A DNA stretch of 64,000 bases from JAHRAW01 sp028066695 (GTDB taxonomy: Bacteria; Pseudomonadota; Gammaproteobacteria; Arenicellales; Poriferihabitantaceae), in NCBI GenBank assembly GCA_963457535.1, contig OY734803.1, positions 1,922,001 to 1,986,000 on the forward strand. Direction: 5' to 3'. Below are positions 32,796 to 42,900 of the stretch, piece by piece (position 1 is the first letter of the stretch; each line of letters opens with the position of its first letter). The notes under the pieces were generated by a model that saw only the letters and a program-made list of their open reading frames with translations, made no database searches and was not told where the DNA came from. The position numbers and the translations under genes were made by a program.

Positions 32796-33544
32796 CCACC
32801 GCGCTCATCGGCGGCAGCGGCTTCGCGGAGTTGCCGGGGCTTGAGGCCGCGCGCGGCGAAGACGCGGACACGCCGTTCGGCGCGCCGTCGGCGCCGCTGG
32901 TTTTCGGAAAACTCGGCGGTCGCGAAGTCGTGTTCATCAACCGCCACGGCGCGCGCCACGACATCGCGCCGCACCGCGTCAACTACCGCGCAAATTTATG
33001 GGCGCTGAAACAGGCCGGCGCGCGCCGCGTGATTGCGTTCGCCGCGGTCGGCGGAATTGCGGCGGAGTTCGCGCCCGGCAAACTGGCGCTGCCGGACCAG
33101 GTCATTGATTACACCTGGGGGCGCGCGCACACTTTTTTTGACGGCGAGGGCATAGAAGGATTCAGCGGCGTCACGCACATTGATTTCACCGCGCCCTACG
33201 ACGAATCCCTGCGCGCGGAAATTTTGGGGGCGGCGAAACGCGCCGGCGTTGAATTGGCGGCGCGCGCGACGCTTGCGGTGACCCAGGGCCCGCGCCTGGA
33301 AAGCCCGGCCGAAATCAACCGCCTGGAACGCGACGGCGCCGGCCTGGTCGGCATGACCGGAATGCCGGAAGCGTCGCTCGCGCGCGAACTGGAACTGCCC
33401 TACGCGGCAATCGCGATGGTCATCAACCCGGCCGCCGGCCGCGCGCCCGGCCCCGGCGTTGATTTCGCCGGAATGGAAAAATATTTGCGCGACGGCGCCG
33501 CGCGCGCGGTCAAAATCGTCATGCGCATGTCAAACGCGTCATAA
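32792..33544 (+). CDS. S-methyl-5'-thioinosine phosphorylase
   Basis: 250 residues, nucleoside phosphorylase that salvages methylthio-nucleosides from polyamine and homoserine lactone synthesis. Motifs: IGGSGFAELPGLE, NRHGARHDIAPHRVNYRANL, VTQGPRLESPAEI and VGMTGMPEASLARELELPYA. The NRHG loop and the GMTGMPEA motif are closer to the Pseudomonas methylthioinosine enzyme (MTIP) than to adenosine-type MTAP; that gene also lies next to csiV and mfd. Specificity is inferred. It overlaps csiV, on the other strand, by six bases. Confidence 0.85.
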   Translation: MTTALIGGSGFAELPGLEAARGEDADTPFGAPSAPLVFGKLGGREVVFINRHGARHDIAPHRVNYRANLWALKQAGARRVIAFAAVGGIAAEFAPGKLALPDQVIDYTWGRAHTFFDGEGIEGFSGVTHIDFTAPYDESLRAEILGAAKRAGVELAARATLAVTQGPRLESPAEINRLERDGAGLVGMTGMPEASLARELELPYAAIAMVINPAAGRAPGPGVDFAGMEKYLRDGAARAVKIVMRMSNAS

Positions 33545-34156
33545 CGCGAATTCGTCTTCCGGCGGCGCCGGCCAAACGCCGAGCAGCACGCCGAACAGCG
33601 GGTGATCAAAATAATGGATTTGCCCGAACTTGACGCGGCGTTTTTCCGAGATGAAATACTGCGGCGCGCCGCGCCGCGGCGCCGCGCGCATTTCCGGCGC
33701 GGCCGGAATGTGCGGCGAGATTTGCATGTCAATGTCGGCGTAGATCAGCGTGGTCGTGTAAATCCGCACGAATCCCTCCAGCAATGCGCGCGCCGGGCCT
33801 GCCTTGCCGATCGCGACCAGCGGCGCGTTTTGCAGCAGACTTTCCTTCTGCCGCCAACTGACCGACTCAATGATGCGGTGTCCCGAGGCGCGCAGCGCGG
33901 CGCGCGCCGCTTTCAGGCGGTAGACCTGATTGATGGTTTCAAAGTCGCTCGCCCGGTCGCCGAGCCGCTGCATGCGCCGCAGGCGCGCGCGGTAGCGCTC
34001 CGAGGAAAAATCCCAGCGCTCGGGGGGGGCGGCGTTTTCGGGGGGGGCGGCGCGCTCGAACACCAGGACTTCAATTTCGTATTCCTCTTCCGCCTCGCCG
34101 CTTGCGGCGGCCGGCATCAGCGCAAGAGCGAGCGCCGCGATGCAGATTCGCAACAT
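33539..34156 (-). CDS. csiV: CsiV family protein (peptidoglycan-binding, PF10972)
   Basis: 205 residues with a signal peptide (ICIAALALALMPAAASG). The mature part starts EEEYEIEVLVFERAAP and ends with YFISEKRRVKFGQIHYFDHP, both typical of the family. It is likely periplasmic. The gene lies just after mfd on the same strand and converges with mtnP, as in pseudomonads. Its role is poorly known. Confidence 0.8.
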   Translation of the reverse strand: MLRICIAALALALMPAAASGEAEEEYEIEVLVFERAAPPENAAPPERWDFSSERYRARLRRMQRLGDRASDFETINQVYRLKAARAALRASGHRIIESVSWRQKESLLQNAPLVAIGKAGPARALLEGFVRIYTTTLIYADIDMQISPHIPAAPEMRAAPRRGAPQYFISEKRRVKFGQIHYFDHPLFGVLLGVWPAPPEDEFAL

Positions 34157-34168
34157 CGTAGTAGTGTA

Positions 34169-37100
34169 TCACGCGGCGGCGGCGCCCAATTCGTCCAGCA
34201 ACTTTTCCACTTCGCCGATGCGCGCCTCCTCGTCGGAAAAATCGCGCGCCAGCGACAGGCCGTTCGGGCGCAGCCGGTATTCGCGCGGCGCGCGCTGCGC
34301 CATCGCCAGAAGCGCGGCCGGGTCCAATTCCGGCTTGTCGACAAATTCAATCACGCCGCCGCCGCCGCCGCCGCCGATGTCTATTTTGCGAACGCCGAGC
34401 CGCTCGGCGCGCAGGCGAAGCGCGGTCAGGCGGAACAAATTTTTCCCCTGCGGCGGAAGCAGCCCGAAACGGTCTATGACTTCCACCTGCAGTTCCTCCA
34501 ATTCGCGCCGGTCGCCGGCGCCGGCGATGCGCTTGTAAAGCACCAGCCGCGCGTGCGGGTCGGCCAGATAGTCCGGCGGAAACAGCGCCGGCAGATGCAG
34601 GTCTATCGTGCATGCGGCCGGCATCTCGGCCTCGGGCGCGATGCGTTTTTCGCGAATCGCCGCGACCGCCATGCGCAGGTATTCGGCGTAGAGCGAGAAA
34701 CCGACGTCGTCGATCAGTCCGCTCTGCGTCTCGCCGAGCAATTCGCCGGCGCCGCGAATTTCCAGGTCGTGCGAGGCGAGCGCGAAACCGGCGCCGAGGT
34801 CTTCCATCATGCCGAACGCGTCCAGCCGTTTTTTCGCGTCGCCGCCGAGCAGCCGCCGCTCCGGAATCAGCAGGTAGGCGAATGCCTGGTGGTGCGAGCG
34901 TCCGACGCGGCCGCGCAACTGGTGCAGTTGCGCCAGGCCGAAGCGGTCGGCGCGCTGAATGATGATGGTGTTCGCCGACGGAATGTCAATGCCGCTTTCA
35001 ATGATGGTGGAACACACCAGCACATTAAACCGCCGGTGGTAAAAGTCGCGCATCACGCGCTCCAGGCGCGCCTCGCCCATTTGCCCGTGCCCGACATTCA
35101 CCTCGGCCTCCGGCACCAACTCGGCGAGTTCGGCGGCGAAGCGCTCGATGGAGCGCACCTCGTTGTGCAGAAAATACACCTGCCCGCCGCGGCGAATTTC
35201 GCGCAGCACCGCCTCGCGAATCAGCGCGCTGCCGGATTCGCAGATGAAAGTTTTCACCGCCAGCCGCAACTCCGGCGCGGTGGCGATCAGCGAGACCGCG
35301 CGCAGCCCGGACATCGCCAGGTTGAGCGTGCGCGGAATCGGCGTCGCCGTCAGCGTCAGCAAATCCACCTGGCTTCGCAGCCGCTTGATCTTTTCCTTTT
35401 GCCGCACACCGAAGCGGTGCTCCTCGTCAATGATCAGCAGCCCGAGATTTTTGAAGTGGACGTCGTCCTGCAGCAGGCGGTGCGTGCCGATGATGATGTC
35501 GGGCCGCCCCTCGCGCAGACCTGCGGTGATTTCGTCCGCCTGCTTTTTGGTTTTGAAGCGCGACAGCATTTCCACCGCGACCGGCAGCCCGGCGAAGCGG
35601 TCGGTGAAGGTGCGGTGGTGCTGCTGCGCGAGCAGCGTGGTCGGCGCGAGGACCGCCGCCTGGCAGTTGTTGTGCACCGCGATGAACGCGGCGCGCAATG
35701 CGACTTCGGTTTTGCCGAAGCCGACATCGCCGCAGACCAGCCGGTCCATCGGCTCCGGCGATTCCAAATCGGCGCGCACTTCTTCAATCGCGCGCAATTG
35801 GTCGGGCGTCTCTTCAAAGGCGAAGCGCGCGGCAAAGCCGCGGTATTCCTCCTCGGGCACGGTGAACGCGCGCCCCTTGCGCGCGGTGCGCAGCGCTTCA
35901 ATTTCCAGCAACTCGGCGGCGACGTCGTAGGCTTTTTCGCGCGCGCGTTTTTGCGCCTTGATCCATTTGTCGCCGCCGAGGCGGTGCAGCGGCGCGTCTT
36001 CGCCGCCGCCGACAAACCTTCCGATCAAATGCAGCGACAGCACCGGCACATACAACTTGTCGCCGCCGCGGTATTCCACCGCGAGGAACTCGGTCTCGCG
36101 CCCGTCAATGTCCAGAAAGCACAGGCCGCGGTATCTGCCGACGCCGTGCTCAATGTGCACCACCGGGTCGCCCTCGTGCAGTTCGGCGAGCGAGCGAATG
36201 ACCGCTTCCGGGTCCTGCGCTTTGGTTCCGCGCCGGCGGCTGCGAACTTTCTCGCCGTAGAGTTGCGTTTCGCTGACGACCTCAATGCCGTGCTCCGGCA
36301 GGCACAGCCCGCGCTCCAGCGGATAGACGCACAGGCCGAGCGCGGCCGACGAGTCGCGCGTGAACGCGGCGAAGTTTTCGCATTCCACCGCGCGCAGTTC
36401 GCGGCCGGCGAGCGTCTCTTCCATTGCCTCGCGCCGCCCGGCGGTTTCCACGGCGAGCAGCACGCGGTTTTTTGCGTTTGCGATGTGTTCAAACAGCGGG
36501 CGGTAGGGCGACTCCGCGCGCGCGTCCACCGGAAACTGCGCGACCGGCGCGCTCGGCGCGCGCCAGCCTTTGTTGCGTTTTGCGGCGAAGCGCAGCACGC
36601 GCGGGTGGCGCTCCAAATGTTTATGCAATTCGCGCGGCTCCATGTGCAGCATTTGCGGCGGCGGCGCGCGGCGCTCGGGGTCGGATTGCGCCGCGGCGTA
36701 ACGGTCCTGAATTTCCGCCCAATGCGTTTTCACGCCCGCGTCAAAATCCTCGGGCAGCAGCCACGCCTGATTGCCGCGGACATAGTCAAACAATGTGCAG
36801 ACTTTTTCAAAAAACAGCGGCAGAAAAAACTCGGCGCCGGCCGGCACGCGCCCGCCGCTGATTTCGGTGTAGATTTTTTGCGCGCCCGGGTCGCCTGCAA
36901 ACATGCGGCGAAACGCCTCGCGAAACCTGCGAATGCCGTCTTCGTCCATCGGAAACTCGCGCGCCGGCAGCAGCGAAAGTTCCGCGGCCTCGCCGCGCGA
37001 GCGCTGCGTGTCCGGGTCAAAGTGGCGGATGGATTCTATTTCGTCATCCATAAGATCAAGCCGAAACGGCGCGTCCGCGCCCGCCGGAAAAATGTCCACC

Positions 37101-37621
37101 AGCCCGCCGCGCAATGCAAACTCGCCCGGCGACATCACCTGCCGCACCGCGGCGTAGTTCGCATCGCCGAGTTGCGCGCGCAATGCGGCGAGGTCCACGC
37201 GCTGTCCGCGGCGCAGCGAAAAACTCCTGCCCAGCACATATTCGGGCGGCGGCAGCCGCTGCATCAGGTTGGCGCAGGTGGTCAGCACCAGCGCGTTTTC
37301 CAGCGACGGAAGTTTGGAAAGAACGCGAAGGCGCTGCGAGATGATGTCCGGGTGCGGCGAGAACACGTCGTAGGGCAGGCATTCCCAACTCGGAAACACC
37401 AGCGCCTCGCGCCCGGGGTCCAGGTAGAAGCGCAGGTCGTTGTCGCAGATTTGCAGTTGGCGCTGGTCGGCGAACACCGCGACCAAAACGCCGCGGTGTT
37501 CGCGCGCGGCCTCGGCCAGCGCGAGCGCGACCGCCGAGCCGTGCAGGCCGCTCCAAACGAGCGCCCCGGCGCCGTCCGGCAGCGGCGGGCGCAGCAGATG
37601 CTGGTAAGATTCGGACATCAT
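34169..37621 (-). CDS. mfd: Transcription-repair coupling factor
   Basis: 1150 residues. Mfd removes RNA polymerase stalled at DNA damage and recruits UvrA. The N-terminal UvrB-like domain is followed by the RNA polymerase interaction domain (EGDPVVHIEHGVGRYRGLCF), then the RecG-like helicase: the P-loop VCGDVGFGKTEVALRAAF, LAPTTLLAQQHHRTF, IIDEEHRFGVRQKE and LTLTATPIPRTLNLAMSGLR. The C-terminal TRCF domain has LYKRIAGAGDRRELEELQ. The first two codons are both Met (37621 and 37618). A glycine-rich stretch (GGGGGGGV) sits near residue 1092. Confidence 0.97.
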   Translation of the reverse strand: MMSESYQHLLRPPLPDGAGALVWSGLHGSAVALALAEAAREHRGVLVAVFADQRQLQICDNDLRFYLDPGREALVFPSWECLPYDVFSPHPDIISQRLRVLSKLPSLENALVLTTCANLMQRLPPPEYVLGRSFSLRRGQRVDLAALRAQLGDANYAAVRQVMSPGEFALRGGLVDIFPAGADAPFRLDLMDDEIESIRHFDPDTQRSRGEAAELSLLPAREFPMDEDGIRRFREAFRRMFAGDPGAQKIYTEISGGRVPAGAEFFLPLFFEKVCTLFDYVRGNQAWLLPEDFDAGVKTHWAEIQDRYAAAQSDPERRAPPPQMLHMEPRELHKHLERHPRVLRFAAKRNKGWRAPSAPVAQFPVDARAESPYRPLFEHIANAKNRVLLAVETAGRREAMEETLAGRELRAVECENFAAFTRDSSAALGLCVYPLERGLCLPEHGIEVVSETQLYGEKVRSRRRGTKAQDPEAVIRSLAELHEGDPVVHIEHGVGRYRGLCFLDIDGRETEFLAVEYRGGDKLYVPVLSLHLIGRFVGGGEDAPLHRLGGDKWIKAQKRAREKAYDVAAELLEIEALRTARKGRAFTVPEEEYRGFAARFAFEETPDQLRAIEEVRADLESPEPMDRLVCGDVGFGKTEVALRAAFIAVHNNCQAAVLAPTTLLAQQHHRTFTDRFAGLPVAVEMLSRFKTKKQADEITAGLREGRPDIIIGTHRLLQDDVHFKNLGLLIIDEEHRFGVRQKEKIKRLRSQVDLLTLTATPIPRTLNLAMSGLRAVSLIATAPELRLAVKTFICESGSALIREAVLREIRRGGQVYFLHNEVRSIERFAAELAELVPEAEVNVGHGQMGEARLERVMRDFYHRRFNVLVCSTIIESGIDIPSANTIIIQRADRFGLAQLHQLRGRVGRSHHQAFAYLLIPERRLLGGDAKKRLDAFGMMEDLGAGFALASHDLEIRGAGELLGETQSGLIDDVGFSLYAEYLRMAVAAIREKRIAPEAEMPAACTIDLHLPALFPPDYLADPHARLVLYKRIAGAGDRRELEELQVEVIDRFGLLPPQGKNLFRLTALRLRAERLGVRKIDIGGGGGGGVIEFVDKPELDPAALLAMAQRAPREYRLRPNGLSLARDFSDEEARIGEVEKLLDELGAAAA

Positions 37622-37711
37622 CCAATCCGGGCGCGCGCGGCCCGCGATGCAAGCGGGCGCGGATTGTAACCGCCGCGCCGCAAAAACCGCAAGAAAAATC
37701 CGCTTCCTTTC

Positions 37712-38443
37712 ATGCCCGCCAGAAAAAAATCCGCCGGCGAAAAAATCTGGGCGGTCGCCGCCGCCGCCGGCATCGGCAAGCGCATGATGTCGCCGCGCCC
37801 GAAGCAGTATCTGCAGTTGTGCGGACGGCGCGTAATTGACCGCGCATTGCTCGCGCTGTGCGCCAGCGATTCGGTGGACGGCGTCATCGTCGGCATCCGC
37901 GACGACGACGAGGAGTGGCGCGCGCGGCCGTTTGCGCATGAAAAATTAATCGGCACCAGCGGCGGCGGCGACACGCGCGCGCGCACCGTGCTGAACGCGC
38001 TGCGGCAATTGCTGCGCGGCGATGCCGCGGCCGGCGACTGGGCGCTGGTGCACGACGCGGCGCGCCCGTGCCTGGCGCAGGCCGACATAGAGCGCCTCGC
38101 CGCGGCCGCGCGCGCCGACGGCAACGGCGCGGTGCTCGCGCTGAAAGTCTCGGACGCGCTGAAGCGCGGGCGCGACGACCGCATAGAGGAATCGCTCGGC
38201 GGCGCGGCTTACTGGCGCGCGCTCACGCCGCAGATGTTTCGCTGCGGACAATTGGAAGCCGCGCTGCGGCGCGCGCTGGAGCGCGGGTTGGCGCCGCCCG
38301 ACGAATCTTCGGCGATGGAACTCGCCGGCGCGCGCCCGCTGGTGGTGGAGGGCGACCCGGGCAACATTAAGATCACAGTGCCGGCCGATTTGGAATGGGC
38401 CGCGCGGTATTTGGAACACCGGGAAGCGGCGGCGCAAACATGA
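37712..38443 (+). CDS. ispD: 2-C-methyl-D-erythritol 4-phosphate cytidylyltransferase
   Basis: 243 residues, third step of the MEP isoprenoid pathway. AAAAGIGKRMMSPRPKQYLQ is the CTP-binding loop, DWALVHDAARPCLAQADIER is the substrate region and VEGDPGNIKITVPADL ends the core. The usual RADSV segment reads RARTV here, and the family's KxxDTxK-like site reads KVSDALKR, minor changes whose effect is unknown. The N-terminus is slightly extended and basic. It overlaps ispF by four bases. Confidence 0.92.
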   Translation: MPARKKSAGEKIWAVAAAAGIGKRMMSPRPKQYLQLCGRRVIDRALLALCASDSVDGVIVGIRDDDEEWRARPFAHEKLIGTSGGGDTRARTVLNALRQLLRGDAAAGDWALVHDAARPCLAQADIERLAAAARADGNGAVLALKVSDALKRGRDDRIEESLGGAAYWRALTPQMFRCGQLEAALRRALERGLAPPDESSAMELAGARPLVVEGDPGNIKITVPADLEWAARYLEHREAAAQT

Positions 38444-38925
38444 ACTGGCGCATCGGCAACGGCTACGACGCGCACCGCTTCGCGCCCGACGGCGGGCGCG
38501 AACTGCGCATCGGCGGTGTGCATATTGAATGGCCGCGCGGACTCGCCGGGCATTCCGACGCCGATGTATTGCTGCACGCGGTGTGCGACGCGTGCCTCGG
38601 CGCGGCCGGGCGCGGCGATCTCGGCGCGCATTTTCCGAACGACGAGCGCTACCGCGGCGCCGACAGCCGCGGATTGCTGCGCGAGGTGCGGCGAATGCTG
38701 GACGAGGCGGGTTTGCGCGTGGTGAACATTGACTGCGTGGTGGTCGCCGAGCGCCCGAAACTCGCGCCGCACACCGCGGCGATGGCGCGCAACATCGCCG
38801 AAGACCTCGGCGCGGACGCGGCGCGCGTCAATGTCAAGGCGACCAGCACCGACGGTCTCGGCTTTTGCGGCCGCGAAGAGGGGATTGCCGCGCACGCGGT
38901 CGCGCTGCTCGCCGGGACCGAATGA
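38440..38925 (+). CDS. ispF: 2-C-methyl-D-erythritol 2,4-cyclodiphosphate synthase
   Basis: 161 residues, the next-but-one enzyme of the MEP pathway. Metal and substrate motifs: IGNGYDAHRFAPDGGRELRI, GLAGHSDADVLLHAVCDA (the HSDAD zinc site) and ATSTDGLGFCGREEGIAAHA. The gene follows ispD with an ATGA overlap and ends one base before the convergent hinT gene. Confidence 0.96.
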   Translation: MNWRIGNGYDAHRFAPDGGRELRIGGVHIEWPRGLAGHSDADVLLHAVCDACLGAAGRGDLGAHFPNDERYRGADSRGLLREVRRMLDEAGLRVVNIDCVVVAERPKLAPHTAAMARNIAEDLGADAARVNVKATSTDGLGFCGREEGIAAHAVALLAGTE

Positions 38926-38926
38926 G

Positions 38927-39289
38927 TTACTGCGGCTTGACCATCCAGCCGAGCGGGCGGCCGCCGAACAGGTGCATGTGCAGGTGGTACACCTCCTGGT
39001 TGGCGTGCTTGCCGCAGTTGACCAGCAGGCGGTAGCCGTCTTTCGCCACGCCTTCCTGCTCGGCGATTTTCGCCGCGACCACGAACAGGTGGCCGAGCAC
39101 GCCCTCGTCTTCGGCGGTGATGTCGTTGACGGTCGGGATGATCTTGTTGGGGATGATCAGCACATGCGTCGGCGCCTGCGGGTTGATGTCGCGGAACGCG
39201 GTGACGCGCTCGTCTTGAAACAAAATGTCCGCCGGAATTTCGCGCTTGACGATCTTGCTGAAAAGGGTGTCTTGTTTTGCGTCGCTCAT
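38927..39289 (-). CDS. hinT: Histidine triad (HIT) family protein
   Basis: 120 residues. HinT proteins hydrolyse AMP- and acyl-adenylate phosphoramidates. The histidine triad HLHMHLFGG is present near the C-terminus, and DTLFSKIVKREIPADILF with HVLIIPNKIIPTVNDI fits the family. ATG 39289 is chosen because the family starts nearby; longer frames upstream have no support. Confidence 0.93.
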   Translation of the reverse strand: MSDAKQDTLFSKIVKREIPADILFQDERVTAFRDINPQAPTHVLIIPNKIIPTVNDITAEDEGVLGHLFVVAAKIAEQEGVAKDGYRLLVNCGKHANQEVYHLHMHLFGGRPLGWMVKPQ

Positions 39290-39343
39290 GAGATGGGTTT
39301 CCTCGCTGGGTGAAGTTTGAAGGCGCCGCATGCGGGCGCGGCG

Positions 39344-39934
39344 TTACAACCGCGCCGCGACCGCATGCAACTCGGTGTGTTCAATGCGCAGTTCGCTCAG
39401 CCGCCGCGCGGTATTCAGCACGTATTCGCGGTTTTTTCCGTGCACGCCCTTGGCGCGCAGCACCACTTCCACCGTGGCGCGCAGGCCGAGCGGGCGCGCG
39501 AATTGCGGGTGCTCGCGCTTGGAGACAAAGGTCAGCGCGTCCACGCCATCGCCGCCGCGCAAATACACGCGCTTGACCGCCGGGCGGTAGGCGTTGTTGA
39601 CCATCTCGCGCTCGCGCAAATAGTCGGCCGCGGCGCGCGCGTGTTTGCGCGCGACGCGAAACGCCATGCCGTTGCACGAGCCGCCGCGGTCCAGCCCGAG
39701 CACCAGCCCGGGGCGCTTCGCGCTGCCGCGGTAATGCGTCGACCACAAACACAGGCGGCGGTGGTAGCCGTAGAGGCGCGCCGGCGCGGCGCGCGCCACC
39801 GCAAAGCCGGGGTTCCACATCAGCGAGCCGTAGCCGAACACCCACAAGTCGCCGTCGGGCAGCGGCAGCGACGCGCCGGCGTAAGGCGGAAAATGCGTGC
39901 CGCTGAAATCGGGAACTTGGACCTGGGTTTGCAT
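39344..39934 (-). CDS. Gamma-glutamylcyclotransferase (ChaC-like)
   Basis: 196 residues. ChaC-type enzymes cleave glutathione to 5-oxoproline and Cys-Gly. The signature VFGYGSLMWNPGF lies near the N-terminus and the catalytic Glu is in DYLREREMVNNAYRPA. The start at the second Met (39934, MQTQVQVPDFSG) is preferred; 39949 is possible. It lies 54 bases from hinT and 22 from the glutamate dehydrogenase gene, all leftward, so gdh, this gene and hinT may be cotranscribed. Confidence 0.85.
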   Translation of the reverse strand: MQTQVQVPDFSGTHFPPYAGASLPLPDGDLWVFGYGSLMWNPGFAVARAAPARLYGYHRRLCLWSTHYRGSAKRPGLVLGLDRGGSCNGMAFRVARKHARAAADYLREREMVNNAYRPAVKRVYLRGGDGVDALTFVSKREHPQFARPLGLRATVEVVLRAKGVHGKNREYVLNTARRLSELRIEHTELHAVAARL

Positions 39935-39956
39935 GTCAGCGCGCCACACTACCGGC

Positions 39957-42900
39957 CTACCGGCGCGCGCGCGAATGGGAAGCGCCGATGCAGCCGCGCA
40001 ACTCGCCGACCAGCACCGACAGCATCGCGAAGTCCGGCGCGTATTCGGTTTTCAACGCCGCGCGCATTTTTTCGGCGGCGACCGCGGCGGCGCGGTTCGC
40101 CGATAGCCAGCGCGCGATGACCGCGCCGGCGTCCGCGCCTTTTTGCGCGAGCGCGGCGTGGGTGATCGCCGAATGCGCGGCGCGCAAATCGGCGCCGAGC
40201 CGGAACTGCGCGCGCTGCCGCCAGTCGCTGTCTGCCGGCAGCGCGTCTATCGCCTGCTCCAGCCAGTTGATGCCGAAAGTTTCGCGCGCGCGAAAATACA
40301 CATGCGCGGTTTTTTCCAGCGGGCGTTTGCGGCGGTTCGCGATGTCAATGATGTCGGCCGCATGCCCGAGCGCCGGCAGCGCGGCCAGTTGCCGCGCGAG
40401 CGCGGGCGGCGCGCCGGCCTCGGTGAATTTTTTTTCACTCTCTCCCGCGGCCGCGGCGCCGCGCCCGAGCGCGCTTTTCAAAACGGATTTCAATTTCGCG
40501 CAGCCGGGGCGCAGCGCGGAGACGCGCGCGCCGATGTCGGCCGACGGCTCGCGCAGCAGCCCGACCACGCACGACTCCAGCGCGGCCGCGATGTGCGCCA
40601 GCATTTCCATTTGCGCGCGCGCGGCGATTTGGTTGTCCAGTTCTTCCACGCCATGAATGAGCGCGGGCGCGTCCAAAATGTCGCGCGCGGCGATGTAGGC
40701 GCGGGTGACCTCGGTCGCGCCGCTGCCGGCCAGGTCGGCGAGGCGCAGATGAAAAGTCGGGCCCATCACGCCGACCAGGTCGTTGGTGACGCGCGTGGCG
40801 ATGATCTCGCGCCGCAGCCGGTGCGCGCGCATTTGCGCCGGGTATTTCTTTGACAGCAGTTGCGGAAAATACATCTCCAGTTCGCCGCGCAGATACGGGT
40901 CGTCGGGCAGTTTGGAATCCAGCAGCGCCTGGTACAAATCCATCTTCGCGTAGGACAGCAGCACCGCGAGTTCCGGGCGCGTCAGCCACTTGCCGGTTTC
41001 GCGGCGCTCTTCAATCGCGGCCGCGTCCGGCAAAAACTCAATCACGCGCGACAGCAGCCCGTCGGCCTCCAGCGCGCCGAGCGCGTGCGCGTATTGCTGC
41101 ATGCGCCGCGGCGCGCGTGCCGCTTCCATGCCGAGCGTCTGCGTCTGCTGGTAGTTGTTGCGCAGCACCAGCGCGGCGATTTCCTTTTCCATGCTTGCGA
41201 GCAGGCGGTTGCGCCCGGCCGGCGCGAGTTTTTTCGCGGCAATCGCCGCGTTCAGCAAAATCTTGATGTTGACTTCGCGGTCGGAGGTGTCCACGCCGGC
41301 CGAGTTGTCTATCGCGTCGGTGTAGCACAGCCCGCCGCGCGACGCGAATTCCACGCGCGCCAGTTGCGTCATGCCGAGGTTGCCGCCTTCGCCGACCACC
41401 TTGCAGCGCAACTCCGAGGCGTCGGCGCGCACGCCGTCGTTCGCCTTGTCCTGCACTTCGGCGTGCGTCTCGCCGCTCGCCTTGACATAGGTGCCGATGC
41501 CGCCGTTCCACAGCAACTCCACTTCGGCTTTGAGGATGAGGCTGATCAAATCGTCGGGCGCGATGCGGTCTTTCGGCGCGCCGAGCATTTTTCGCGCCTC
41601 GGGCGAAAGCGCGATTGATTTCGCGGTGCGCTCAAACACGCCGCCGCCTTTGGAGAGCGCGGCGCGGTCGTAGTCGCTCCACGACGAGCCCGGCAAATTG
41701 AACAGCCGCCGCCGCTCGCGAAAACTGCGCGCCGCGTCCGGATTCGGGTCTATGAAGATGTGCATGTGGTTGAACGCGGCGACCAGGCGAATGTGTTTGG
41801 ACAGCAGCATGCCGTTGCCGAACACGTCGCCGGCCATGTCGCCGATGCCGGCCGCGGTGAAGTCGGTTTTTTGGATGTCCTTGCCGAGTTCGCGGAAATG
41901 CCGCTTGACCGACTCCCACGCGCCGCGCGCGGTGATGCCCATTTTTTTGTGGTCGTAGCCGGCCGAGCCGCCGGAGGCGAACGCGTCGCCGAGCCAGAAG
42001 CCGTGCTCCTCGGAAATGGCGTTGGCGATGTCGGAGAAAGTCGCGGTGCCTTTGTCCGCGGCGACCACCAAATACGGATCGTCCCCGTCCAGGCGGACGA
42101 CATTCTTCGGCGGGATGACGCGGCTGCCGCCGAGGTTGTCGGTCAGGTCCAGCATGCCGCCGATGAACAGGCGGTAGCAGGCGATTACTTCGCGCTGAAT
42201 TTCTTCGCGCCCGGCCGCCGGCAACCGCTTGGCGACGAAGCCGCCTTTGGAGCCGACCGGAACGATGACCGCGTTTTTCACGCGCTGCGCCTTGACCAGT
42301 CCCAGCACTTCGGTGCGGAAATCTTCCAGGCGCTCCGACCAGCGCAAACCGCCGCGCGCGACCGCGCCGCCGCGCAAATGCACGCCTTCCACGCGCGGCG
42401 AGCAGACAAAAATTTCATGCAGCGGCGCCGGTTCGGGAATGCGCGGAATTTCGCGCGGGCGGAGTTTCAGCGCGATGCACGGTTTGGATTCGCCGCCGGC
42501 GCCGGTTTGGTAGTAGTTGGTGCGCACGGTGGCGCGCACCACGTCTATCAGCGCGCGCAGAATGCGGTCTTCGTCCAGCGTGGCGATGCCGTCCAGTTTG
42601 CGCTCCATTTCCGCCTCGGCGCTTTTCGCGCGCGCGCGTTTCGCCGACGGGTCAAAGCGCGACTTAAAGAACGCGACCACCGCGACCGCCAGGTCCGGGT
42701 AATTCGCCAGCGCGTCCATGATGTATTGCTCGCTGTAGCGCAGGCGGATTTGTTTCAGGTAGCGGAAATAGGCGCGCAGCAAACTGACTTCCTTCCAGCC
42801 GAGCCCGGCGAGCAGCGCCAGCCGGTTAAAGCCGTCGTCTTCAATTTCGCCGCGCCATGCGCGCAGAAACACCGATTCAAAATTTTCCGCGCAGGCCGCG

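Noticed and set aside
33602..37669. Very long open frame opposite mfd
   Set aside because: It is antisense to the full-length mfd gene, has the low-complexity Arg/Gln/His-rich look of shadow frames in high-GC DNA, and shows no domain.
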